From NCBI GenBank assembly GCA_946811695.1, contig OX328126.1, positions 6,036,962-6,100,961 of the forward strand: a DNA stretch of 64,000 bases. The letters run 5' to 3'. The notes under the pieces were generated by a model, which worked only from the letters and a program-made list of their open reading frames with translations, made no database searches and was not told the origin of the DNA. The stretch comes from Gonocerus acuteangulatus. Lineage: Eukaryota; Arthropoda; Insecta; Hemiptera; Coreidae. Of this stretch, positions 1-54,552 are shown piece by piece (positions within the stretch are counted from its first letter, which is position 1; each line of letters starts with the position of its first letter). Made by a program: the position numbers and the translations under genes.

Positions 1-30
1 CACATATATATATATATATATATATATTAT
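1..30. repeat. (TA)n microsatellite, truncated by window edge
   Basis: Pure TA dinucleotide run at the window start, inside the intron after exon 30. Confidence 0.5.
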
Positions 31-112
31 TTATTCTTGTAGATGACCCAAAATATCTAAATTCTTTTTGATCTTAGGAGGGATGGGGTCGTTAAAGCAG
101 TCATCTTGTCTT

Positions 113-342
113 CCTACTACTTTATTTAATAGGCCCGACAAGTTTCGTGCATATTTTTTTCACACCTCTTCAGGGGCACTTCTACAACAAAATATAATTT
201 TTTTGAACACCCAACAAACATATATAATAGAAAATTGTTTGTTGGATGTTCAAAAAAATTATATTTTGTTGTAGAAGTGCCCCTGAAGAGGTGCGAAAAA
301 AATATGCACGAAACATGTCAGGCCTATTAAATATAGTAGTAC
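113..342. repeat. Palindromic element with hammerhead-like cores on both arms (copy 1)
   Basis: Two arms of about 105 bp (113-216 and 236-342) are reverse complements with few differences, around a loop of about 20 bases. On the minus strand, bases 173 to 133 read CTGAAGA, then a short stem (GTGT/GCAC), GAAA, a CTTGTC, and GGGC that pairs with the GCCC before CTGAAGA. The plus-strand arm (about 281-326) has the same order: CTGAAGA, GTGC, GCAC, GAAA, CATGTC. An extra G separates CTGAAGA from the helix, so this is hammerhead-like rather than a proven ribozyme. It lies in the intron following exon 30. Confidence 0.5.
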
Positions 343-343
343 G

Positions 344-344
<1 letters not shown>

Positions 345-414
<70 letters not shown>

Positions 415-415
415 A
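345..415. repeat. (TA)n microsatellite
   Basis: TA run with one TG interruption, directly next to the palindromic element. Confidence 0.5.
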
Positions 416-837
416 TAATTATTAATAACAAATATTAAATTTGAGTAACTTAAATAGGTAACAAATCGGAGCACCTATAATTTAAAAATAAAATAGGAAA
501 TAAAATTAATTTTACTCACACTTATAATTTGTTATTAACATTTATTTTTATTCTTATATAATTACTTACTCTTTACATTTTTGTTTAAAGCTCTAATGAA
601 GGATTGAAATTCAAGCCAAAAAATTGGCAATTTTTATTAACTAAACATTTATCATGACCAAACATAGGCTCTCTACAGTCTGATTAATCTCCTCAGTCAA
701 ATATCTCTTCTAAATGATCACAAACTTTGACTTCATCTAGAAAACACTTTATACTTTCTAAATAAATTATTTTCATTAATTAAAAATCTATTATGTATTT
801 TTTATATTGTTTCATCAGGAGCTGAATAAATACTTAC

Positions 838-44378
<43,541 letters not shown>

Positions 44379-44425
44379 CCTCGAAAGACTCACAACAAGA
44401 GACAATGGGCTTGATAAGCAGGCTC

Positions 44426-44432
44426 TTATATA
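44426..44432 (-). promoter_or_regulatory. TATA box of the apolipophorin-type gene
   Basis: On the minus strand the sequence reads TATATAA in the context GGCTATATAAGAGCC. It is about 50 bases upstream of the start codon. A CCATTG initiator-like site (A at about 44406) lies roughly 27 bases downstream, predicting a 5' leader of about 28 bases. A run of Cs on the plus strand (about 44454-44468) sits just upstream. The site is read from sequence; the transcription start is inferred. Confidence 0.5.
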
Positions 44433-45011
44433 GCCTCCCCCTCCCACTCTTTCACCCCCCCCCCCCCTTCCGTCCCCATGGACCAATCTTTGTCTAGGAT
44501 ATTCCAAATAATACGTAACATTTAAGAATACAAGGTTCAATGTGCATTTATACCACAACATTGATTTACAGGCTTCAACTTCCGTATTATGGTTTCATTT
44601 TGTTCTATTTTTTATGGAACCTACAGTCATTTAAAAAAAAATATCATGCATCAAAAATAAGAATTTATTTACAAAACGTTTTGTGAAGTAAATATTTACT
44701 AAAAACAATCTATATAAACTCATTTTAAATTACTATATAGAATAGTCAATATGTCTTATTCAGTCAATGAGTTTCATGTCACAATAGTATAAACAGTAGC
44801 TCAATATCACAAATTCCGTAAAAATTATTAAATATTAATTATTAAATTTTATTCTGACAAGTAAATGAACTAAAAACTGAATTCAGTATTATTAGTACAA
44901 AAAAGTAACAAGTAATATAACTTAGCAAACATAATAATGATTAATAGCAATTTTATTTGTATTATTATTTTTTAAATTTAAACGTCCATATATTGTTGAC
45001 AACAAATTTTA

Positions 45012-45140
45012 GGACGGGTTATCTATAGGTTACCCACCCTTTTCTAGCCAGGAGAGGGCTGATGCATTTTCTTCACGACTAAGCCACAGAGTCGTGGGTT
45101 CGAGCCTACGTCTTATCACTCACGGCCATCGGGCCTTCAT
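45012..45140 (-). mobile_element. tRNA-derived SINE, family B (deleted)
   Basis: Body CCTCTCCTGGCTAGAAAAGG on the minus strand and head GGCCCGATGGCCGTGAG at the right end. The middle is shortened. Upstream of the apolipophorin promoter. Confidence 0.5.
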
Positions 45141-45464
45141 TTATTAGAATTAAATAAATCTACATTGAACAGCATGCTGCTTGGTTCCTTGTATTATAGC
45201 TTATCCGAAGATTAACCCATTGGACTGCAGGCTTTTTATGTGGAAACAAACTTACTGACACTTTATTTTTATTTTTTTAATTTTATGAAATGCACTCCAG
45301 AGTTAAGGACCAATGTTTGTAAAAATTATATATGAAGTAATTGTATTAATAGACATAATAATAATAGGCAATGAGAAAATAAAAGTCTAACATTTCCATA
45401 CTAGTTTACTTGTAGGAACATTTATTCAGACACTTCGCTACATTTTCAATGATCTGTGGCTCGA

Positions 45465-45860
45465 TGTTACAAAAGTGTGTCACGTAGGAGCTCCACAACT
45501 AAGCAAATTCTTCAGAAAAATTGTACACTTTACTCAGCATTCCTGAATAATTTGCTTAAAATAATCTATATAAATTCAAAATAAATAAGAATGTTTTTCG
45601 TCTCTTAAAAGTGTAATGAACAGCTGACTAAAATATTACATTTTTTCCAGAGTAAACCCCATCTTTTAATGGATTGATTTTTATTTATTTTTTGTTTTTA
45701 TAAAACACGTTCCTCATTGGTAGGGAATCTTGAAACTCGTGTTTCTTTGGAAGGAAGTAGTAATAACAGCTGGTACAAGCAAATTATTAATTTGTAAGCT
45801 CCTCCTCCTAATGTACCGATTTAGTTTATTTTTACTGTAAATAGTCACCCTAAAAGAAAA
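45465..45860 (+). repeat. Diverged copy of the 1.1-kb element family
   Basis: Contains GTCACGTAGGAGCTCCACAACTAAGC, TAATTTGCTTAAAATAATCTATATAAATTC and CCGATTTAGTTTATTTTTAC in the same order as 53083-53760. It is therefore an old copy, in the same orientation as the right-hand element and opposite to the adjacent left-hand one. Confidence 0.5.
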
Positions 45861-45917
45861 TATAACCTAAGATAAAAGTCCAAGTTAATAGTTTTTGGTT
45901 AGTTATTAGTTATGGGC

Positions 45918-46051
45918 TTTTAGCACTTTCCTCCGAAGGAAAGTAGCTATTGAGGTTGGACTCATGACGGAATTTTTGAAAAATGTCTTCAAATCTTTAT
46001 CGATCCTACCTAGTAGACACCGAAAATGACCCCCGTTAAAATTTATATATA

Positions 46052-46147
<96 letters not shown>

Positions 46148-46986
46148 TGTTAACACGATAGCGCCCAGAGTTTTTGTTTTTTCGTCACGAAACTTGGTAT
46201 ATAGCATTCAATTAGCAAATGATTGAACGAGTTCGTTAACCACCAAAGTCGGTCCACCGGAAGGGGGGGTTTACCCCGAACCCAAAACACTAATTTGACT
46301 ATGTCAGCCGTAATATTTGTTATATTTCAACGAAACTTGGTATTCGTAGTGGTAATATAGAGAGAAAAGTGAGATATAAAAATGAACTAAATCGGTTCAT
46401 TAGAAGGGGGGGTTTACTCCGGACCCACAATACCAATTCGCCACTACCAGCCGTGATTTTTGGTATATTTCGACGAAACTCGGTATTCGTAGTGGTAATC
46501 TACAGTTAAATATGTGTTGTAAAAATAAACTAAATCGGTTCATTAGAAGGGGGGGGGGTTTACTCCGGACCCAAATTCCTAATATACTCATACCGGTCGT
46601 AATTTCTGCTGTATTGTAACGAAACGTGGTATACGTCGTGGGTAACTCATCGAAAAGCCCGCCAAACGTAGGTTCACAAAGCCGCCGCAAGGAGCGCTTT
46701 CTACCACTAGAGTGACTGTATCCTGTTCCTGCGTTAGATCAAAATACGATAATATGAGTTTTTTTTGTATTTATTACGTAGTGTAGTAGGTACCATGTGT
46801 AAACATAACTCTGGAAGCAAGTTAATAATTGATCAGTTACTCATTACAAATTTAAAAGAGAACTATTCATGTTTTTATTTTATTTATGTAGGATATTTTA
46901 AGCAAATATTTCTGGAAAGCAGTCTACACTACCCAAATTCTGAGGAAAGTGCTTAGTTATGCAGCTCCTGCGTGACGGACTTTTTT
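45918..46986 (-). mobile_element. 1.1-kb element, left copy (inverted relative to 53077-54237)
   Basis: One end is a hairpin ACTTTCCT-CCGA-AGGAAAGT beside TTTAGC. The other end is GAGGAAAGTGCTTAGTTATG...GCGTGACGGACTTTTTT. Inside are a (TA)n run (46046-46144) and three diverged units of 143 bp, starting at about 46251, 46394 and 46537 (GGTTCATTAGAAGGGGGGG, ACGAAACT.GGTAT.CG). No protein frame. The class is uncertain; hairpin plus CTAA at one end and TCC at the other recall Helitrons only loosely. Confidence 0.5.
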
Positions 46987-46989
46987 CCT

Positions 46990-48000
46990 ATCGGTCCTTC
47001 ATGTCATCAAATCATGAACATAAGAATTATAAAAAATACTTATTGTATTGTATAATTGGCAAATAAAGATACTTAAAATTTAGAAAAAAGTTTATTTTTA
47101 CAAGACAACTTTCTCTGTAGATACTCATGATGTATGCTGAGTTTAGTTGCAATATGAGAAAAGTTTTTAGGACACCATCTGTAACTGAATTTTTAAAAAA
47201 TCAAATGTTTATTTTAGAGGATTCTAAAATGACAGATTGGTTTGGAAATGTGTCAATATGCATTCAAATTAAGCTGTACGCTATTTGGAGAAGATGATTT
47301 CTTATTCATATATGAAGTAGAAAACTAAAACAGAAACAAGTAAGAAGAAGAAGTACTAAAACAGAAAATTTACATGAGTTATTTAAAACTTCATTAAATA
47401 TTTTAAAAAACATCAGGAAAAAGTGATAGGTGGAAGCTGACCTTTCCAAAGATTCCTAAATACACAACTAAAAAAATAAAATCAATGTGAAGCCAATTTT
47501 GATAAGATCATCTCAAAATGGAGTAAACCAGTGTTGGATTTCTCAACGTTTCCCAGAAATATAATCAATAGTTAGAAAAAATAAAATAGATTTGATCTTT
47601 TAAGTTCGTAGAAATATTTTGACTGTTAGAATATAGAAATTCTTTTAGAAATAAAACGTCCAAAATTCCGTCTAGCAATGTTGATGTGAATGCGAGCAGA
47701 ATAGTTTTTCTTTTCGATGAGTACGGCTAATTAAAGCTAATAGTGCTGATCCAAAATATACAATATTTTATTTTCGGACCTCATTCTATGTAATTCAATA
47801 TTTCTGAGATGCGATCGAGTACAATACTTCACTGGTCTCATAAACTGCCGTCAAAATAATGATCTTTAATTGCATTTTATAAAAAAATGCATAATACCTT
47901 TTCATGGATGTAATAAACAAAAATCATACGACTGCTCGGGTGTCAGGCAAACATGGGAAATGTGTTATTTAAATGATTAGGAATAATTCGACAAATTATT
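46990..48000. other. AT-rich stretch without recognisable feature
   Basis: About 1 kb of low-GC sequence. I see no open frame of note, no repeats shared with the rest of the window, and no RNA-like structure. Confidence 0.5.
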
Positions 48001-48013
48001 AAATCTTTCTTTA

Positions 48014-48170
48014 GGAGGCCCGGTAACCTTGAGTGCTAAAGCGCATGGGCTCCATGCCTAAGGTTGTGGGTTGAATTCCCACTATGGGGTGGTGGCTTTT
48101 CTTTAGAAAAAAGAAAAGCCAACACCCCATCCTCTATCCTGGCTAGAAAAGGGTGGTAACCTATAGATTT
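48014..48170 (+). mobile_element. tRNA-derived SINE, family B
   Basis: Starts GGAGGCCCGGTAACCTTGAG, B box GGGTTGAATTCCCACTATGG, then GGTGGCTTTTCTTTAG and CCTATCCTGGCTAGAAAAGG. Confidence 0.5.
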
Positions 48171-48219
48171 TTTTTTATATCCACCATGTTAACATAATCA
48201 AATGCTTCTTTAAAATAAT

Positions 48220-48295
48220 ATAAGGTAGGGATTGTCGGGGTTCGGTCACTGCTTCTTAATAAAACTACATTTTACATTGAAAATGGTTTTTTGAG
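48220..48295 (-). mobile_element. Penelope-like element terminus fragment
   Basis: AGGTAGGGATTGTCGGGG followed by TTCGGTCACTGCTTCTTAAT and AAAACTACATTTTA is nearly identical to 31858-31915 (end of Penelope copy 2). The hammerhead-like part is not included. Confidence 0.5.
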
Positions 48296-48419
48296 ATATG
48301 ACATTGTTGAAAAAATTGAGAGATATGTATTGATGTTGTTAACTATAAATAGGTAATTTGCATTTCTTTTAACAAGTATTCTTCCATATTTAAAAATAAT
48401 TTATTATGTTTTTGTGTGT

Positions 48420-48615
48420 TTGTGTTTAACAGCGTATCAACACTTGGGCTATTAACGTTTGGCTATCTACAAGTTGCCACCCTTTTACAATGCAAACACC
48501 AAGTGGTCAGTCAACCATTCAGGTACAGGCCACACCTGATGTGGCTTGACTTTGGTGATCAAGGGGAACCAGTGCACTCAACGTGCCTATGGCCGTTGGC
48601 AATAATTCATTATTA
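48420..48615. mobile_element. SINE-like remnant
   Basis: ACAGCGTATCAACACTTGGG, CTATTAACGTTTGGCTATC and CAAGTTGCCACCCTTTTAC resemble the tails at 4768 and 14180. GC is higher than the flanks. Diverged. Confidence 0.5.
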
Positions 48616-48884
48616 TATTGCTTACAATTCATTGAAAATAATTAAAAAAGGTCTTCATAAATATTTGAGTAATTAGAAAAAGAATAAATATATTGAAGAA
48701 AACTGTAGAATGCAATATAAGGGCGTGAACAGGAATGATTACTTTATATGCCTCCAAATCCAGAATAATGGAAGCAGCAACATTTAAAACGTTCCAGGCC
48801 ATGTCTGGTTAAAAATAGTGGAATCAGAATAATATCAATAAATGCTTTCTGAGAACTACATACTAAAATTACAATATACCACAC

Positions 48885-48950
48885 ACTTTTTATTTAACTT
48901 CCCTACATGTTTCGCACCATTTTAAGGTTGAAGAGGCGCTGAAATTACCG
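48885..48950 (-). repeat. Half-palindrome related to 36,700-36,780
   Basis: Minus strand carries GGTGCGAAACATGTAGGGAA and then TTAAATAAAAAGTGTGTGG, as in the inner palindrome at 36733-36780. Only one arm is present, with a fragmentary GAAAC-type core. Confidence 0.5.
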
Positions 48951-49505
48951 AGGCATTGACATCGGTTAAGATTTAGAACCTGTAGACCTTTTTGAAACAC
49001 AATATGTGGGTTAGCACCATTTTCCTTCTTCGGTCCGAAATCAGTCTAGAAACAAACATGTTTGAAAGGCCAAGAATCGGTGGCCATAGGATTGGAACGA
49101 ATCGGGTCGGGTCGAGACCACCGTCCGTGTTTTTTGCGTGTGTGATTGCTTCACAATGTCCCGGCCTGGACCCAACACGGTCTAGCGTGAATCGACCTTT
49201 AGTTGGACCGATCTTGAGAACCGGCTCCCGTTCAGGCTCATGCCCACTGATCCGGTACATGAGATGACAGGTTATTATGAGGTTATCGCCATTATAAGAG
49301 CGGAAAAGAAAACAACTAGCATTTCTATTGGTTGATCTTTTCAGCAATTTCATTGGTTGTTCTCTTTCCCGCTCTAGTCTTCATTGTTTTGTGTGCCTTG
49401 CTCTTAAATTCGTCTCCTTTAACATTTATTGTTTCAGTGAGTTGTGAGTGTTGTTTGTTTTTAGAAACAATTTGTGTCCTTTGTGCTGTTCTCTCCACGG
49501 TCAAA

Positions 49506-49616
49506 ATGAGTCTTTGGAATTTACCAACAACCGAAAAAGATGCAATTGCATTTTTGCGGCAACGCAATATTTTACACCAAGAAAGGTGTAACTACAGTTT
49601 CGATATAAACCAGTGA
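49506..49616 (+). pseudogene. ISXO2/Merlin-like transposase N-terminal fragment
   Basis: 36 codons from the ATG at 49506 to a stop. The Met follows a TCAAA context. The Cys in QERCNYSFDIN corresponds to the start of the zinc-binding part of the family, but the usual following His is absent. A broken start-of-gene remnant, not a functional peptide. Confidence 0.5.
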
Positions 49617-49617
49617 T

Positions 49618-49850
49618 CTATATTACCAACGAGTTGGATTAACTACAGTTTCGATATAACCTTGAGCGAACGTACCGACCGGAAACGCATAGCAATTATT
49701 AAATTAACATAATTGCTAATGTTATGTAATCTAGGAAATTAAAAGGACTTGTTAATGGCAGAATTGTTATGTGTTTCCGCTCGCGAGCGTAAGGAGCGCA
49801 AGGATATATCGAAACTCTAGTCAATCCAACTCGTTGATAATATTAATAAG
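49618..49850. repeat. Foldback repeat, family P, copy 1
   Basis: Arms 49618-49690 and 49766-49850 are reverse complements built on AACGAGTTGGATTAACTA, GATATAACCTTGAGCG and GGAAACGCATAGCAATTAT. The same modules recur at 50440-50520, 55010-55100, 55105-55180 and 55255-55345. Confidence 0.5.
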
Positions 49851-50309
49851 TGGTCTGAATAACAGGTCGCCATAATTGAAATTATCGCCATATTGCCTGA
49901 TCCGGATCACTGACTGGGAGCCTGGACGGGATCAAGTTCTCGAGATCGGTCCAACTAGTACGTAAGTACCCTGTTTCCTTGTATTTAAGACTATATTTTC
50001 AATTCTATAAATTCCTTTTCTTCCATCACTATAGCCTTCTTTCGTCTTCATCATCTTTATTCTCTATTCCTTGTTTCCAACTCCCATTTCCGGCGGCCCA
50101 TTTTATTTCCTCGTGTGCCCTCAAATAATTTACATCCTACTCTCAGACCTACCGAATGTACATACAAAATTTCATAAAAATCGGTCAAGCCGTTTCGGGG
50201 GAGTTTTCTTACAAACACTGTGACATATATTATATATGAAAATATACTCATATTTAGATGACTGAGGGTCTCTATTGCACATGTTCCTGATTTCTAGACA
50301 TTGAATGAA

Positions 50310-50523
50310 TTGGCACTTACGTATTAGCGTCAAAGCAGGTTAAAGAGCCGGATAACAGAGAACTGGATCTACACCGTGTCAGAGATCTGGATCAAGGAGT
50401 CAAATCAGATTTCGCCAATATGGCGATGGGATTATCAACGATTTAGGTTAACTAGAGTTTTGATATAACCTTTAGCTAGCGAAAACGCGTAGCACTTATA
50501 TTAATAGCATAATTGCTATGGTA
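50310..50523 (+). repeat. Foldback family P, copy 2
   Basis: Starts GGCACTTACGTATTAGCGTC, then AAAGCAGGTTAAAGAGCCGG, and ends with AACCTTTAGCTAGCGAAAAC and GCATAATTGCTATGGTACTTA. Reverse-complement matches lie at 55120-55262. Confidence 0.5.
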
Positions 50524-50790
50524 CTTACTAGAGACCTGCACGAGTAAGTATGGCATCGCGTAATCACGAGTAGGTATACTCATGGGACGAGTACCTCGAT
50601 TACTTTATGTGTACTCATACTCATTCCGAACACCGGCATCGACATCGTGCCGCATCGGCATCGCCGAGTAAAATAATATTTGGCATCGGCATCGCCGAGT
50701 ACAGAGGGGTTTGGCATCGGCATCGTGGAGTATTGCAGGTTTGGTATCGGTATCGCCGTGAATAACTACGTTATATACTGGTTCGCCACG
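50524..50790 (+). repeat. GC-rich element with GGCATCGGCATCGCC repeats
   Basis: Begins CTAGAGACCTGCACGAGTAA and contains GGCATCGGCATCGCCGAGTA-type units about five times (50635-50760). An inverted relative lies at 54330-54551, ending GTGCAGTTCTCTAG. The start resembles hAT-type ends, but no matching right end is visible. Confidence 0.5.
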
Positions 50791-51454
50791 CCATGTGTAA
50801 TGAAGTCCACTGTATTACTTACAACTCAACGAAACTACAGTGACTATACAATTGTAACGTAAACAAAAACAATGTAATACAGTCCATATTAAAATCCAGA
50901 AGAATCAGTAATAAAGGTAATATAAGAAATAAACATTTTTTTAAGGTGATAAAAGAAAAAAAAACATAAATAAAGGCAGATATAACCGTTAATCCTGTCC
51001 TGCCGAATGTAAAAAGACGTTCTTGGTAACTTTTTTTTTTTTTTTATTTTGTCATTCACATTCACGCGCGTTTTTTCCTGTTTCTAATATCAGCATTTAA
51101 GATGTAGAGTTTTCCAGCTCTACTCTAATACACATAATATGTGGAAACGCTGTTGTTTTAAAAATATATTATGTTTCCTTGAAATACGTGGACTAGCACC
51201 GTATAAAAAATATGTTAACATTTACTACACATTACAAATGGTAGCTCGTCTTACGCACCATCACTTTCAATTACGATTTTTTTTTAAACAGGACCATACA
51301 AAACTTAACCATAATATTCTCCAATGCGAAATCGGGGAAAATAACCCCCATATTAACCCACGCAAAATTGACCTTGAAATTTTATTCAAGGTGAATTTTT
51401 TAATTGCATATTTCGAATCTAATAGTCATTAATAAATATCATTAGTATTAAACG

Positions 51455-51983
51455 CATCCCCCAAAAAACTTAAATGTGAAATAGAGGCCAAGTTCCCCCC
51501 AAAAATATTTGCCAATACAAGAGATGATACAAGAAAGAAATGTCCAAGTTCATTACTTAGAAGACCTATTAGTTACTTACTAAGTACAGTAAAGACACTT
51601 CAACTGACCTTTAAAAACAACGATAAAAATACTTTTATCCAGGTACTAAAATATAAATTTCCTCAACCAGGTATATTATTAAACTTGGCAATGTTTTATT
51701 TGTGCCGAAATTATCTTTAGAGAGAAAAGTAAACATTGCCAAGTTTAAGAATATACCTGGTTGAAGAAATTTATATTTTAGTAACTGGATAAAAGTATTT
51801 TTATTGTTATTTTTAAAGGTCAGTTGTGTCTTTATTGTTCTTAGTAAGTAATTAATAGGTCTTTCTAAGTAATGAACTTGGACATATCTTTCTTGTATCA
51901 TCTTCTTGTATTGCCAATATTTTTTTTTTGGGGGGGGGGGGGGGAACTTGGCCTCTATTTCACATTTATGTTTTTTTTGGGGA
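51455..51983. repeat. Half-kilobase foldback
   Basis: Arms 51455-51696 and 51731-51983 are near-perfect reverse complements over about 240 bp with a 34-base loop. Landmarks are TAAATGTGAAATAGAGGCC at the outside and AAACTTGGCAATGTTT next to the loop. Short frames on either strand are mirror images of each other and not convincing genes. Confidence 0.5.
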
Positions 51984-52129
51984 TCTCATTACTATTTTCT
52001 AAGTATCAATTAAAATTTAGTTGCCGCATACCTACTGGCTTTTGTACTTCATATAAGACCAGGGTCTTTGGAGTCTGCGTAAAGTTCTTCTTAGTGCTTG
52101 ATATTTGACAGATGAAAGACCTTTTTGAC

Positions 52130-52755
52130 CTCAGTCAAGTGCATTCCCCGGACCAAGACCTACCTGTGTGCCAAGTTTGGTCAAAATCGGTAAAATGGTG
52201 TGAATTAGTGTAAGAACAAACATGCCGACAGACAGCTGATAGACGATTTTGACGTCGCCTATGACACTCCCCGGATAATAAACTACCTATATACCATGTT
52301 TGATCAAAATCGGTCAAATCTTGTGGATTTGTATAAGGAATAAACAGTTAAGCAAACAGCTGATATACTATTTTGAACTACCCTATGACACTCCCCGGAT
52401 CAAGACCGACCTGTGTGTCAAATTTTGTCAAAATCGGTCAAACTGTGTGGTTTTGTATAATAAACAAACAGACAGATAGACAGCTGATTAATGATTTTGA
52501 CATAGTGTATGCCAATCCAAGGATCAAGACCTACTGATTTGCCAAGTTTTGTTAGAATCGGTCAAACGGTGTGTATTTGTATAAGGAACAAACAGACAGA
52601 CAGACAGCTGATGGACAATTTAACCTAGCCTATGATTCCCCCCATATCAAGACCCGCCTGTGTCCCAAGTTTAGTCAAAATTGGTCAAAATTGGTTCAGA
52701 TTTGTATAAGGAACAAACCAACAGACAGACAGCTGGTATAAGATTTTGACCAAGC
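52130..52755 (+). repeat. 123-bp tandem array, five units
   Basis: Units share CCAAGTTTGGTCAAAATCGG, then TTTGTATAAGGAACAAACAG and ACAGACAGCTGAT. Landmark positions 52171, 52294, 52418, 52541 and 52664 give a period of 123-124 bp. Related lone sequence: ATTTCATAAAAATCGGTCAA at 50169-50188. Such units are common in arthropod transposons; no gene. Confidence 0.5.
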
Positions 52756-53076
52756 CTATATGCTTCTAAATGTTTCTTAAAACATCAAATATAGGTTCTT
52801 CATTCCGAGACGATTCATTTGATACCCCACATCATGGGTTTCGGACGGAATGACGGGTTTCCCAAGGAAGTACAAAACTGGCACGACACCGCTCCAGAAG
52901 CGGCGTCAAACACACCTTTTCAGGATTTTTCTATTTTTTCCTTTAATAACACCTTCATATCTATCATCCTGCAAAATTTCAAGTCTTTAGCATCATGGGA
53001 AATGCCTCCTATGGGTCAGTGAGTCCTATAAATCCCGATTTTCGATCGCTTATATCTCAGAAACTATTTTCAGAAA

Positions 53077-54237
<1,161 letters not shown>

Positions 54238-54329
54238 AAAAATACTCTATAATCCCCTTATTTACTACATAATTCATCTGTTGCTTATCTTGCCTCCTGT
54301 ATCGACATGTCGAGAAGTCGACAGTTATT

Positions 54330-54551
54330 TACGATGATTACGATGCAGTACTCACGAGTATTACTCGTAATCGTAATGTAAAGTAATCGACGATGCCAAT
54401 TCCGGACGATGCCGAGTATGTACTCGCATCGTCCAGTTTATACTCGGCGATGCCAATTCGAAACGATGCCGAGTATGTACTCGCATCGTCCGTTTTATAC
54501 TCGGCGATTATTTATCCGATTACTTTTTACTTATCCGTGCAGTTCTCTAGT
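54330..54551 (-). repeat. Inverted relative of the GC-rich element at 50524-50790
   Basis: Contains CGATGCCGAGTATGTACTCG twice and CTCGGCGATGCC, and ends CCGTGCAGTTCTCTAGTACT. On the minus strand it begins like the other copy (CTAGAGAACTGCACGG). Confidence 0.5.
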
Positions 54552-54552
54552 A

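Larger units (their letters stand above)
49199..49959 (+). mobile_element. Merlin/ISXO2-like transposon deletion derivative
   Basis: Inverted repeats of about 60 bp (49199-49257 and 49900-49959; GTTGGACCGATCTTGAGAAC turned round) enclose a short coding remnant at 49506-49616, MSLWNLPTTEKDAIAFLRQR, then NILHQERC. The pattern 'LP.t..dAIaFL...ilh...C' is typical of the N-terminus of ISXO2-like (IS1595/Merlin) transposases. The rest of the enzyme is gone, and a palindrome (49618-49850) is inserted or fused at the break. Family assignment is tentative. Confidence 0.5.

Noticed and set aside
44379..44561. Upstream extension of exon 1 to the Met at 44561
   Set aside because: The extra N-terminus runs through the TATA box and a poly-Gly/Arg stretch from a C tract, and would bury the signal peptide.
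51139..51432. 97-codon frame
   Set aside because: No recognisable domain and composition like its flanks; not supportable as a gene.
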